A stretch of DNA of 64,000 nucleotides from Chitinophagaceae bacterium BSSC1 (GTDB lineage Bacteria; Bacteroidota; Bacteroidia; Chitinophagales; Chitinophagaceae), in contig NKJC01000002.1 in assembly GCA_002256435.1 (NCBI GenBank), positions 124,001 to 188,000 of the forward strand. Direction: 5' to 3'. Below are positions 19,527-28,488 of the stretch, one piece after another. Position 1 is the stretch's first letter, and every line of letters starts with the position of its first letter. The notes under the pieces were generated by a model. The model was not told the origin of the DNA and ran no database searches. It saw only the letters and a program-made list of their open reading frames with translations. Position numbers and translations under genes: made by a program.

Positions 19527-20431
19527 GATAAATTGTTTAAAGCCTCCTTGATCTCTTTTAAAAACTGCCCAACCTTTTGCTTAGGATCTCCTTTACCAAG
19601 TGTTTCAATAGGTATGAATCCCTTATAATTAGAAGCCAAGATCATTTTCAAAATTTTGGTTACATCCGTTTTAACGGCTTTCCCATCTAGATACATTTCT
19701 TCTTTTAATTGCCAATTCACGGCCAAAGGAATGCTGTCTTGAATTTGCGAAAATGGATCACCCTGTTGGTAACTTCCAATATCCAAAACCAATCCAAACC
19801 ATTCCCTATTGACCAATTTAAATAGGTCTTTTACTTGTTGGGAATTTTTGATAAAATCGTTGTGGTTTTGAAGTGCTACAATCACCCCATGTGCTTGACC
19901 AAAATCTACACATTCCTGTATGTCTTTTGCCATCCAGGTAGCAATGGCTTCCCAACTATATCCTTTGGGTATATCAACACCTGAAAAAATCCTAATCACA
20001 GGTGCACCTAATTTAGAAGCAACCAAGATCCAATCTTTGACTAATTGAATGTCTTTTTTTCTTTTCTCTGGGTCTAATTGTGCAAAATCATTCTTGATAC
20101 CAGTTCCACTGATAGACAGACCAGATAAATGGGCTTTTCTTTTAATCCGGTAGATATATTCGTCAGTAGGCACATTGGGGTATCCAGGAAAATAATACCC
20201 AGTTAAGTCTATTCCCTCAAAACCAATTTGGGCACAGAAATCAATTAGATCCTCAATGGTCATGCTTTGAGACTTTAGCAGATCATTAAAGGAATAAGCA
20301 TTTAAACTCAATTTTAAGTGCTTCCCTTGACTTGTAAATGGTGTTGTAAAAGAAGTACCAGTTAGGGAAGGAAAAATGGGAGCCAAAAGGCAAGTTTTCA
20401 AAATTGTTCTTCGGATGTTTGTCTGCTTCAT
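19523..20431 (-). CDS. Secreted sugar isomerase/epimerase-like TIM-barrel protein (AP_endonuc_2 family)
   Basis: 302 residues. N-terminal export signal with two arginines (MKQTNIRRTILKTCLLAP), possibly Tat. The xylose-isomerase-like barrel starts at LSLNAYSFNDLL; metal-ligand-type acidic and His residues appear in FEGIDLTGY, VALQNHNDF, LVLDIGSYQQG and FIPIETLGKGD. Members isomerise or epimerise sugars, but many Bacteroidota secreted versions are uncharacterised. Four-base overlap with the downstream lyase-like gene suggests that both act on the same poly- or oligosaccharide (inference). Confidence 0.78.
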   Translation of the reverse strand: MKQTNIRRTILKTCLLAPIFPSLTGTSFTTPFTSQGKHLKLSLNAYSFNDLLKSQSMTIEDLIDFCAQIGFEGIDLTGYYFPGYPNVPTDEYIYRIKRKAHLSGLSISGTGIKNDFAQLDPEKRKKDIQLVKDWILVASKLGAPVIRIFSGVDIPKGYSWEAIATWMAKDIQECVDFGQAHGVIVALQNHNDFIKNSQQVKDLFKLVNREWFGLVLDIGSYQQGDPFSQIQDSIPLAVNWQLKEEMYLDGKAVKTDVTKILKMILASNYKGFIPIETLGKGDPKQKVGQFLKEIKEALNNLS

Positions 20432-20511
20432 CCTTAAACTTAATCAAAGCAGTAATGAATACATTGCTTTAGTTTAAAAAAATGCGAAAACGATTTCTTA
20501 ATCTACTTGCA

Positions 20512-20548
20512 TAAAAAAAGGGCAAACGAATCAACGTTTGCCCTTTTT
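20512..20548 (-). terminator. Terminator of the HesB/IscA gene
   Basis: Stem AGGGCAAACG/CGTTTGCCCT with a six-base loop, centred on 20532, flanked by A7 and T5. It ends the minus-strand HesB transcript before the TIM-barrel gene. Confidence 0.85.
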
Positions 20549-20562
20549 ATCTATACAGAATA

Positions 20563-20907
20563 TTAAACTGCAAAAGAAGTACCACAACCGCAAGTGCTGC
20601 TAGCATTGGGGTTGCTAAAAGTAAATCCGCGACTATTCAGACCACCTTGCCAATCTACTTCCATGCCATAAAGGTATAGTTGGTGACTTTTGTTCATCAC
20701 ACAAGCAATGCCCTCAATTTCAAAACGCTCATCCTCCTCAGTTGGTTGGTCAAAACCCAATACATAGGTCATCCCACTGCATCCACCACCCTTTACTCCT
20801 ACCCTTAAGCGTTGGGTATGATCAAAATCGGGTTCATTCATCAAGCGTTTTAGTTCTTCTATGGCTCCGCTTGTCAATTTCACGGGTGTAGCTGTAACTG
20901 TTTCCAT
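20563..20907 (-). CDS. A-type iron-sulfur carrier (HesB/IscA/SufA family)
   Basis: 114-residue Fe-S cluster carrier. The three conserved cysteines are present: C43 in GGGCSGMTY and C106/C108 in the C-terminal TCGCGTSF. It delivers clusters to apoproteins; which type (ErpA, SufA, IscA) cannot be decided from sequence. It is encoded alone with its own promoter and terminator, not beside suf genes. Confidence 0.93.
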   Translation of the reverse strand: METVTATPVKLTSGAIEELKRLMNEPDFDHTQRLRVGVKGGGCSGMTYVLGFDQPTEEDERFEIEGIACVMNKSHQLYLYGMEVDWQGGLNSRGFTFSNPNASSTCGCGTSFAV

Positions 20908-20924
20908 TTGTTAAAATTAGGATA

Positions 20925-20958
20925 CAAATTTACAACCTATTGGCCTGAATGCTCCAAA
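20925..20958 (-). promoter_or_regulatory. Promoter of the HesB/IscA gene
   Basis: On the minus strand, TTTG (20958-20955), 22 bases, TAAATTTG (20932-20925), 17 bases before the ATG. Confidence 0.5.
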
Positions 20959-21028
20959 TCCCGTTTTCGATAACTGGAATTTCATGCTTAGCGGGTGGTT
21001 TCACCTATTTTTGCGTGAAAAAGATTCC

Positions 21029-21532
21029 ATGTTGGACACTACTAGTTTTTTGACCATGGTCATTGCCATCTTGATTGCAGGTTTGGCCGGGTTTCTCATT
21101 TATTTACAACGCAAAAACCAAACCGCAGATAAAGCAGTAACGGCCCAAAATTCTGGTCTTCAGTTACAAGCCTATGAACGCTTGATCCTATTGACCAATA
21201 GAATTGCCCTACCCAATTTGATTAGTCGTTTAAATGTACCTGGTGCCAGCGCCAGAGATATGCAAGAACTACTAACCAGAAATATTAGAGAGGAATTTGA
21301 ATACAATATTAGTCAGCAAATCTATGTTAGTCCTACTGCTTGGAATGCACTTAAAAACTTACAAGAACAAAACCTGCTGATTGTAAACCAAGTGGCGCAA
21401 CAAATGGAACATACGGCCAGTAGTACAGACTTGAATAGAAATATTCTGACCTTTTTGATGAATGATCAACGAGGAAAATTGCATGAATTGGTGGGTGAAG
21501 TATTGAGTTATGAAGCCAAAAAATGCCTCTAG
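21029..21532 (+). CDS. Membrane-anchored protein of unknown function, upstream of methylmalonyl-CoA mutase
   Basis: 167 residues from ATG 21029; an ATG at 20984 would add 15 residues. The later start is preferred because TATTTTTG, a -7-like box, lies at 21006-21013 between the two. One N-terminal transmembrane segment (TTSFLTMVIAILIAGLAGFLIYL) and then a soluble, helical, Gln/Leu-rich domain. It resembles a conserved Bacteroidota family of unknown function found next to mutase genes (recollection, not checked). The stop is 18 bases before the mutase start, so they are co-transcribed. Confidence 0.72.
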   Translation: MLDTTSFLTMVIAILIAGLAGFLIYLQRKNQTADKAVTAQNSGLQLQAYERLILLTNRIALPNLISRLNVPGASARDMQELLTRNIREEFEYNISQQIYVSPTAWNALKNLQEQNLLIVNQVAQQMEHTASSTDLNRNILTFLMNDQRGKLHELVGEVLSYEAKKCL

Positions 21533-21550
21533 TATTCTAAAGATTGCCAT

Positions 21551-23107
21551 ATGACTGAAAAAAAGCTTTGCACGGATAGTGGTATAGAAATTAAGAAAGT
21601 ATACTATCCCCTGCCCTCATCTGATGGCATTGAAATACCAGGCCAATTCCCTTATACTAGAGGCGTACAAGCAGATATGTATCGCGGAAAGCTTTGGACA
21701 ATGCGTCAATATGCTGGTTTTTCAACTGCAGAAGAAAGCAATAAAAGATACCATTACCTGCTATCACAAGGGGTTATGGGTCTTAGTGTAGCTTTTGATC
21801 TTCCCACCCAAATTGGCTACGATTCTGACCACGCATTGTCTGAAGGTGAAGTTGGAAAAGTGGGTGTTGCCATTGATAGTTTGGAAGACATGGAAATTCT
21901 ATTTCAAGGCATTGAATTAGAAAAAGTATCTACCTCCATGACCATCAATGCAACGGGTTTTATCTTATTAGCTTTCTATGTAGCATTGGCTAAAAAACAA
22001 GGAGCCAATTTAACTAAGATTACTGGAACCATTCAGAACGATATTTTAAAAGAATACGCTGCAAGGGGAACCTATATTTATCCGCCTAAACCATCCATGC
22101 GGATCATTACCGATATTTTTGAATGGTGCGCACAATCATTACCCAAATGGAATACTATTAGCATTAGTGGATACCATATTAGAGAAGCAGGTAGTACCGC
22201 CGTGCAAGAAGTGGCGTTTACTTTGTCAAATGGTAAAGCGTATGTTGCAGCAGCCCTAGCCAAAGGATTAGACATCAATGTATTTGGCAAAAGACTTTCT
22301 TTCTTCTTCAATGCACATAATCATTTGTTTGAAGAAGTTGCCAAATTTAGAGCAGCTAGAAAAATGTGGGCCCAGATCATGAAAGACTTAGGGGCTACGG
22401 ATGAAAAAGCCATGATGCTTCGTTTTCATACTCAAACAGGAGGCGCTACATTAACTGCACAACAACCATTGAATAATATTGCTCGAGTAACCATTCAATC
22501 CTTGGCAGCGGTTTTGGGAGGAACTCAAAGCTTGCACACCAATGGCTATGATGAGGCATTGAGTTTACCAACGGAAGAAGCCGCCAGAATTGCCCTACGC
22601 ACCCAACAAATTGTGGCATTTGAAAGCGGTGCTCCTGATACCGTAGATCCCTTGGCAGGAAGCTATTTTGTTGAAAGCCTTACGGCCGATATTATTCAAG
22701 AAGCAACTACACTAATGGAAAAAATTGATGCCATGGGTGGTGCTGTCACAGCCATTGAAGAAGGTTTTATGCAGGATGAAATTGCCAGAAGTGCGTATGC
22801 CTATCAACTGAGTATTGAAAGTGGTGAAAAGATTATTGTGGGCGTAAATAAGTTTCAAGTTGCAGAAACCAATAAAGTTCCCGCCTTCAAAATTGATGAT
22901 AGCATTCAGCAAATTCAATCTGAGAAATTGCAAAAGCTACGCGCCAAAAGAGATCAACCAAAAGTGGATGCGCTTTTGGAAAAAATTGCCCAAACCGCTC
23001 AAAGTTCTGAAAACCTAATGCCCGTAGTCATTGAAGCAGTTGAAAACCTATGTACTTTGGGTGAAATTGCTGATAGCTTGAGAAAGGTCTTTGGGGAACA
23101 CCGATAA
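21551..23107 (+). CDS. Methylmalonyl-CoA mutase, catalytic (large) subunit without B12-binding domain
   Basis: Adenosylcobalamin-dependent interconversion of methylmalonyl-CoA and succinyl-CoA. 518 residues: only the substrate-binding TIM barrel and linker; the roughly 130-residue B12-binding domain of single-chain mutases is absent, so a separate small subunit must exist elsewhere. Residues that separate methylmalonyl- from isobutyryl- and hydroxyisobutyryl-CoA mutases are Y54 (RQYAGF, equals P. shermanii Y89) and R172 (KEYAARGTY, equals R207); both support methylmalonyl-CoA as substrate. Also seen are Q162 and H209 (SGYHI). The later part ([16 protein letters not shown]) is closer to the two-subunit and archaeal type. 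Confidence 0.9.
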   Translation: MTEKKLCTDSGIEIKKVYYPLPSSDGIEIPGQFPYTRGVQADMYRGKLWTMRQYAGFSTAEESNKRYHYLLSQGVMGLSVAFDLPTQIGYDSDHALSEGEVGKVGVAIDSLEDMEILFQGIELEKVSTSMTINATGFILLAFYVALAKKQGANLTKITGTIQNDILKEYAARGTYIYPPKPSMRIITDIFEWCAQSLPKWNTISISGYHIREAGSTAVQEVAFTLSNGKAYVAAALAKGLDINVFGKRLSFFFNAHNHLFEEVAKFRAARKMWAQIMKDLGATDEKAMMLRFHTQTGGATLTAQQPLNNIARVTIQSLAAVLGGTQSLHTNGYDEALSLPTEEAARIALRTQQIVAFESGAPDTVDPLAGSYFVESLTADIIQEATTLMEKIDAMGGAVTAIEEGFMQDEIARSAYAYQLSIESGEKIIVGVNKFQVAETNKVPAFKIDDSIQQIQSEKLQKLRAKRDQPKVDALLEKIAQTAQSSENLMPVVIEAVENLCTLGEIADSLRKVFGEHR

Positions 23108-23203
23108 TTAGGGACTAATTGCTTGATTTTGACTGTTTTTGATAGGGTTGAATTGGATTTCTAACTAACTTGAAGCCATTCTTTCAAGCATCAAAACTAA
23201 TAC

Positions 23204-24499
23204 ATGAGAAAGCAGTTTTTTCTGGGTCTATTGGCCCTACCCTTTTTTGCAGGAGCACAAATCACACCCGCTAAAATTGAACAGTCGGCCAAAGAAGTCA
23301 ATGATTCTGTTATTGCATGGCGCAGACATTTGCACCAATTTCCCGAACTGTCTAATAGGGAAACCAATACCATGAAATACATTGTAGAAAAGCTACAAGG
23401 TCTTGGTTTGGAAATTAAATCTGGTGTGGCCAAAACTGGTGTGGTAGCCATTTTAAAGGGTGGTAAGCCAGGTCCAGTAGTGGCACTTAGGGCAGATATT
23501 GATGCATTACCTGTTATTGAAAGAGCCAATCTTCCATTTAAATCAACCGTTACAAGTGAATATGGTGGCCAAAAAGTGGGTGTCATGCACGCATGTGGTC
23601 ATGATACACATACTGCCATTCTTTTGGGCACGGCCAATGCCATGAGTAAGATTAGGAAAGATATTCCAGGCACGGTGGTATTTGTGTTTCAACCAGCTGA
23701 AGAAGGCGCACCAGACAATGAAGAAGGTGGTGCACCACTTATGATGAAAGAAGGTGTGATGACCAATCCAAAAGTGGATGCCATTTTTGGAATCCATATT
23801 AATTCTCAAACAGAAATTGGAACCATTAAATACAAATCAGGATCTGTAATGGCCAGTTCTGATTGGTTTACCATTAAAGTAAAAGGAAAACAGTCTCATG
23901 GTTCTCAACCTTGGAGTGGCATTGATCCTATTGTAGTAGCCACACAAATTATTACAGGGTTACAAACCATTGTAAGCCGTCAGTCTGAATTAACCAAAGC
24001 TCCTGTTGTAATTACCGTAGGTAGAATTAATTCTGGTGTACGCGCCAATATTATACCAGAAGAACTGTTCATGGAAGGAACCATCAGAACCTTGGATGGC
24101 AACATGCAAAAAGATGTTCATGAAAGAATTAGAAACACAGCCAAAAAAATTGCAGAAGCATCAGGTGCCACTGCAGAAGTAATGATAGACACCAAGACCT
24201 TGGTCACTTATAATGATCCTGCCCTGGTGAAAATGATGTTACCATCTTTAGAAGCTGCTACAGGTAAAGGAAATTTGTTGGAACAAGACTGGACAACAGG
24301 CGCGGAAGACTTTTCATTCTATGGTCAAAAAGCACCAGCATTTTTCTTTTTCTTAGGTGGTATGCCCAAAGGAATGGATCCTAAAAAAGCAGCACCGCAC
24401 CATACCCCTGATTTTTATATTGACGATAGTAAGTTAGATGTAGGTGTTAAAGCCTATCTCAACTTAGTAATGGACTATGCGCAGTTAAAAGGAAAATAA
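23204..24499 (+). CDS. Secreted M20 family amidohydrolase/peptidase
   Basis: 431 residues with a signal peptide (MRKQFFLGLLALPFFAGAQ). M20D features: VALRADIDALP, the metal-binding MHACGHDTHTA near residue 130, FQPAEEG with the general-base Glu, GIHI and the C-terminal TGAEDFSFY. Related enzymes cleave N-acyl amino acids, hippurate or peptide ends. Followed 18 bases later by an exported S9 peptidase on the same strand, suggesting a shared role in peptide use in the envelope. Confidence 0.88.
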   Translation: MRKQFFLGLLALPFFAGAQITPAKIEQSAKEVNDSVIAWRRHLHQFPELSNRETNTMKYIVEKLQGLGLEIKSGVAKTGVVAILKGGKPGPVVALRADIDALPVIERANLPFKSTVTSEYGGQKVGVMHACGHDTHTAILLGTANAMSKIRKDIPGTVVFVFQPAEEGAPDNEEGGAPLMMKEGVMTNPKVDAIFGIHINSQTEIGTIKYKSGSVMASSDWFTIKVKGKQSHGSQPWSGIDPIVVATQIITGLQTIVSRQSELTKAPVVITVGRINSGVRANIIPEELFMEGTIRTLDGNMQKDVHERIRNTAKKIAEASGATAEVMIDTKTLVTYNDPALVKMMLPSLEAATGKGNLLEQDWTTGAEDFSFYGQKAPAFFFFLGGMPKGMDPKKAAPHHTPDFYIDDSKLDVGVKAYLNLVMDYAQLKGK

Positions 24500-24517
24500 G
24501 TTTTTAAAATACTGTTT

Positions 24518-26425
24518 ATGAAACAAGTTTTATTAGTCCTGTCAACCTTGGTTGCCATGGAATTGAACGCTCAAACACCCTTGAGCCCCGAGACCCTTTG
24601 GAGTCTTGGAAAAGTAAGTGGTTTGGGTATTTCCAAAGACAAACAACAAGTGCTGTTCTCTGTTAATTTTCCTGATGTGGAAGCCAATAAAGGAAATGTA
24701 AAAACCTTTAGAATTGGAATCAATGGAGGAAACGCAGAGTTGGTCACCAATCCAGATATTTTTTTAACCAATACCAAGCTATCGCCAGACGGCAAGTGGT
24801 TACTCAGTGCTGATGCCGTTAAAATCAAACCAGTATTTGGATCAGACTTTTATCCTAGTCTCACCAAATCAAATGTGCAGATCTATGAATCCTTAAACTA
24901 TCGGCATTGGGACACATGGGAAGACGGCAAATTTGACCATGTATTTTTAAACAACCTAGTTGATGGAAAACCAGGTCAGGGCTTGGATATAATGAAGGGA
25001 GAACCCTTTGATTGTCCCACCAAACCATTTGGTGGTGACGATGATTATGTTTGGAACCCAGACGGCAAACACTTGGTTTATGTAACCAAGAAATCCTATG
25101 GTACAGCCTATGCAGTGAGCACCAATACGGACTTATATGAATACGAAATTAGCACTGGTACTACCAAGAATTTAACTGAGTCAAATAAAGGTTATGATAT
25201 AGCGCCTGCCTATAATGCCAAGGGTGAATTGGCATGGTTGCAAATGAAAAGAGATGGCTTTGAAGCAGACAAACAAGACCTGATTGTTTGGGATGGTATG
25301 AGCAAACAAAATTTAACCGCTAACCGCGATGATCTTCATGTGGAATCATTCAAATGGAGTGAGGATGGCAAAAGCTTATTTTTTATTGCTCCACAAAAAG
25401 GCATGGTGCATTTGTTTCAAGTAAGCTATCCCGGTAAAACCAAAATGCTACCCGTAATCAAACAATTGACTAAGGGTGAATTTGAAGTAAATAGTATTGT
25501 TGGACAAACTGGTAATTTATTGGTGTTTTCCAAAGTAGACTTTAACCATGCTTCAGAATTATTTACGCTTGATCTAACCAATGGTCAGCTTAAACAACTG
25601 ACACATGTAAATGATGCCCAATACAAACAAATTGCCCAAGTGAGTGCCAAGTATCGCATGGTCACCACCACCGATAACAAACAAATGCCTACCTGGGTTA
25701 TCTATCCTCCTAATTTTGACCCTTCTAAGAAATACCCCACCCTGCTGTTTTGTTTGGGTGGCCCACAAGGAACCATGCCCCATTATTCTTTTAGATGGAA
25801 TTTTCAATTAATGGCTTCACAAGGATATATTGTAGTTGCACCAGATAGAAGGGGTGTATTTGGTAATGGTACCAAATGGACAGAAGGTGTGAGTAAGGAT
25901 TGGGGAGGTCAAGTGATCAATGATTATCTCAGTGCTATAGATGCTGTTTCCAAAGAGACTTATGTAGACAAGCAAAGATTGGGATGTGTAGGTGCCAGCT
26001 TTGGCGGATTCTCTGTTTTTGCTTTGGAAGCCTTACATGGTAATCGTTTCAAAACCTTTATTTCTCACGATGGGATTTTTGATTTCAGGAGCATGTATGG
26101 CACCACCGATGAATTGTTTTTTGAGAACTTTGAAAAAGGTGGCAACTACTGGGATAAAAATAACGCAGTAGCACAACGCTCATACAAACAATCTCCCAGT
26201 GAAATGGTGGCTAAATGGAATACACCTATTATGATTGTTCAAGGGGGTAAGGATTATCGCGTTTCCATTGAACAAGGACAACAGGCATTTCAGGCTGCAC
26301 AACTTAAAGGAATCAAATCTAGACTGCTTTATTTCCCAGATGAAAACCATTGGGTATTAAAAGCACAAAATGCGCTGGTTTGGCACCATGAATTCTATAA
26401 ATGGTTGGATGAAACATTAAAATAG
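24518..26425 (+). CDS. Secreted S9 family prolyl oligopeptidase-type peptidase
   Basis: 635 residues with a signal peptide (cleaved near LNAQ). The N-terminal beta-propeller (about 25-390) carries repeated SPDGKW/NPDGKHL-type WD40-like PD40 repeats. The C-terminal alpha/beta hydrolase domain has the catalytic triad S494 (GASFGG), D579 (GGKDYRV) and H611 (ENHWVL). This is acylaminoacyl-peptidase or DPP-like architecture, so it probably removes N-terminal dipeptides or acyl amino acids. Co-transcribed with the upstream M20 gene. Confidence 0.9.
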   Translation: MKQVLLVLSTLVAMELNAQTPLSPETLWSLGKVSGLGISKDKQQVLFSVNFPDVEANKGNVKTFRIGINGGNAELVTNPDIFLTNTKLSPDGKWLLSADAVKIKPVFGSDFYPSLTKSNVQIYESLNYRHWDTWEDGKFDHVFLNNLVDGKPGQGLDIMKGEPFDCPTKPFGGDDDYVWNPDGKHLVYVTKKSYGTAYAVSTNTDLYEYEISTGTTKNLTESNKGYDIAPAYNAKGELAWLQMKRDGFEADKQDLIVWDGMSKQNLTANRDDLHVESFKWSEDGKSLFFIAPQKGMVHLFQVSYPGKTKMLPVIKQLTKGEFEVNSIVGQTGNLLVFSKVDFNHASELFTLDLTNGQLKQLTHVNDAQYKQIAQVSAKYRMVTTTDNKQMPTWVIYPPNFDPSKKYPTLLFCLGGPQGTMPHYSFRWNFQLMASQGYIVVAPDRRGVFGNGTKWTEGVSKDWGGQVINDYLSAIDAVSKETYVDKQRLGCVGASFGGFSVFALEALHGNRFKTFISHDGIFDFRSMYGTTDELFFENFEKGGNYWDKNNAVAQRSYKQSPSEMVAKWNTPIMIVQGGKDYRVSIEQGQQAFQAAQLKGIKSRLLYFPDENHWVLKAQNALVWHHEFYKWLDETLK

Positions 26426-26440
26426 TTGCTTATAAAATCT

Positions 26441-26474
26441 AAGCGTATCGTGGCAACACGGTACGCTTTTTTAT
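26441..26474. terminator. Bidirectional terminator between the S9 peptidase and yggS
   Basis: Stem AAGCGTATCGTG/CACGGTACGCTT (26441-26452 / 26457-26468, one U-G pair), loop GCAA, T6. Confidence 0.82.
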
Positions 26475-27142
26475 TTGTTATAGTTTCTTGCGCCAAATAG
26501 CAAACTACCAATTCTAATAAGATTGCTTCCGTTTTCAATGGCTAGTTGATAGTCTCCACTCATCCCCATGGACAAAACAGAAAAATCAATATTGTGAGTT
26601 TTATTTTTTTTATGCTCTTGGTACAACCCATTTAGATAAGCAAATTCTGGCTGAACAACCAATGGATCATCACTAAAAGAAGCCATCCCCATTAAACCCT
26701 TGACCACAATATGATCTAATGCTGATGCATCTTCCATAGCCGCTTTTAACTCTGTTGCATCCATCCCAAATTTGGTCTCTTCTTTGGCAATATGCACTTG
26801 CAATAAAACCGGTATTACCCGATTGTTTTTGGCAGCTTGCTTATTAATTTCTACCAACAGTTTAAAACTATCCACCCCATGAATCAAGTGTACAAAGGGG
26901 GCAATGTATTTTACTTTATTAGACTGTAAATGACCAATAAAATGCCAATGAATATCTTGGGGCAAGGCAGCAGCTTTATCTACCAATTCTTGCACATAAT
27001 TCTCTCCAAAATCTCTTTGACCCAAAGCATATAATTCCTGAATATCTTCTTGGGGTTTGGTTTTACTAACCGCAACTAATGCTACCTGCTTTTGATCTAA
27101 GAAAGATTTAATCTCCTGGTATTTTTCTATTGCTACGGGCAT
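26471..27142 (-). CDS. yggS: YggS-family pyridoxal-phosphate homeostasis protein
   Basis: 223-residue PLP-binding single-domain TIM barrel (PLPBP/YggS/YBL036C family) that balances cellular PLP. PLP lysine K27 in VAVSKTKP, then FGENYVQEL, WHFIGHLQSNKVKYI and LSMGMSGDYQLAI, all family hallmarks. A -7-like TATCTTTG (27166-27159, minus) lies 16 bases upstream. Confidence 0.93.
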   Translation of the reverse strand: MPVAIEKYQEIKSFLDQKQVALVAVSKTKPQEDIQELYALGQRDFGENYVQELVDKAAALPQDIHWHFIGHLQSNKVKYIAPFVHLIHGVDSFKLLVEINKQAAKNNRVIPVLLQVHIAKEETKFGMDATELKAAMEDASALDHIVVKGLMGMASFSDDPLVVQPEFAYLNGLYQEHKKNKTHNIDFSVLSMGMSGDYQLAIENGSNLIRIGSLLFGARNYNK

Positions 27143-27211
27143 AAAAGCTAATTAATTACAAAGATAACCATTCAACTGCTCTATAAAATAGGAATCAACA
27201 AAGCGTTCTAC

Positions 27212-27240
27212 AAAAAAAAGACCCGGTACAATACCGGGTC
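27212..27240 (-). terminator. Terminator of the acyl-CoA dehydrogenase gene
   Basis: Nine-base stem GACCCGGTA/TACCGGGTC (27220-27228 / 27232-27240); on the minus strand it is followed by T8. Confidence 0.88.
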
Positions 27241-27257
27241 TGATAGCTAGCAATCGA

Positions 27258-28412
27258 TTATTTTAAAATGGATCTACTGATCACAATTCTTTGTACTTCA
27301 CTGGTACCCTCATAAATCTGGGTAATTTTAGCATCGCGCATTAAGCGCTCAACATGGTACTCTTTTACAAAGCCATAACCTCCATGAATTTGAACTGCTT
27401 CTGTGGTAGTCCACATAGCAGTTTCAGAAGCATATACTTTTGCCATGGAAGAGCTTAGTGTATAATCCAAACCATTGTCTTTTTCCCAAGCGGCTTTTAA
27501 GCAAAGTAATCTAGCGGCTTCAATTTTGGTAGCCATATCAGCCAATTTAAATTGAATGGCTTGGTGGTGCATGATTTCTTTACCAAATGCTTTACGTTGT
27601 TTGCTATAAGCTAGAGCTAACTCATAAGCACCGCTCGCAATTCCCAAAGCTTGAGAAGCAATGCCAATTCTGCCACCAGCCAATGTTTTCATGGCAAATT
27701 TGAATCCAAATCCGTCTTCTCCTATCCTATTTTCTTTGGGCACTTTCACGTCTGTAAACATGATGGTATGTGTATCGCTACCGCGAATGCCCAATTTATT
27801 TTCTTTGGCCGCAACAGTAACTCCAGGCCAATTTTTTTCAACAATAAAAGCATTGATACCATGGCTACCCTTGGCAACATCGGTTTGAGCAATGACCAAA
27901 TACACTGAGGCAGAAGATCCATTTGTAATCCAATTCTTGGTGCCATTAATCAAATAATGGTCTCCCATATCTTCAGCGGTAGTTCTTTGTGAAGTAGCAT
28001 CGCTTCCAGCTTCAGGCTCACTTAATAAAAAAGCGCCTATATATAATTCACCGTCTTTTTTACCCTGGGCTATGGGAGTTAAGTATTGTTGTTTTTGGGC
28101 TTCATTACCAAACTTTTCCAATCCCCAACAAACCAAGCTATTGTTTACACTCATACAAACAGAGGTACTGGCGTCTACCTTACTAATTTCTTCCATGGCC
28201 AGTACATAACTGATGGTATCCATACCACTTCCACCATAAGCTGGATCAGTCATCATACCCATAAATCCCAAGTCAGCTAATTGCATAACCTGTTCTTTGG
28301 GAAATTTTTGCAATTCGTCCCTTTCAATCACCCCAGGCTTACACTGATTCTGTGCAAAGTCACGGGCTGCTTTCTGGATCATTAAGTGCTCTTCTGTCAA
28401 TTCAAAATGCAT
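27258..28412 (-). CDS. Acyl-CoA dehydrogenase (short/medium-chain type)
   Basis: FAD enzyme of fatty or branched acyl-CoA oxidation. 384 residues with N-terminal helices, the beta domain (GAFLLSEPEAGSDA, then YLINGTKNWITNG) and C-terminal helices. The catalytic base is E368 in IYEGTSEVQ, the place found in short-chain/butyryl-CoA dehydrogenases; family signature QIHGGYGFVKEY is present. ATG 28412 starts the conserved MHFELTEEH; a TTG 48 bases upstream is not needed. Chain-length preference cannot be read from sequence. Confidence 0.92.
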   Translation of the reverse strand: MHFELTEEHLMIQKAARDFAQNQCKPGVIERDELQKFPKEQVMQLADLGFMGMMTDPAYGGSGMDTISYVLAMEEISKVDASTSVCMSVNNSLVCWGLEKFGNEAQKQQYLTPIAQGKKDGELYIGAFLLSEPEAGSDATSQRTTAEDMGDHYLINGTKNWITNGSSASVYLVIAQTDVAKGSHGINAFIVEKNWPGVTVAAKENKLGIRGSDTHTIMFTDVKVPKENRIGEDGFGFKFAMKTLAGGRIGIASQALGIASGAYELALAYSKQRKAFGKEIMHHQAIQFKLADMATKIEAARLLCLKAAWEKDNGLDYTLSSSMAKVYASETAMWTTTEAVQIHGGYGFVKEYHVERLMRDAKITQIYEGTSEVQRIVISRSILK

Positions 28413-28488
28413 GTCATTGGATTTATGGGTAAAAATAGGAAAGGTTTGAATACCTAACAAATGTTAGTTAAATCCTTTTCCCCAATTT

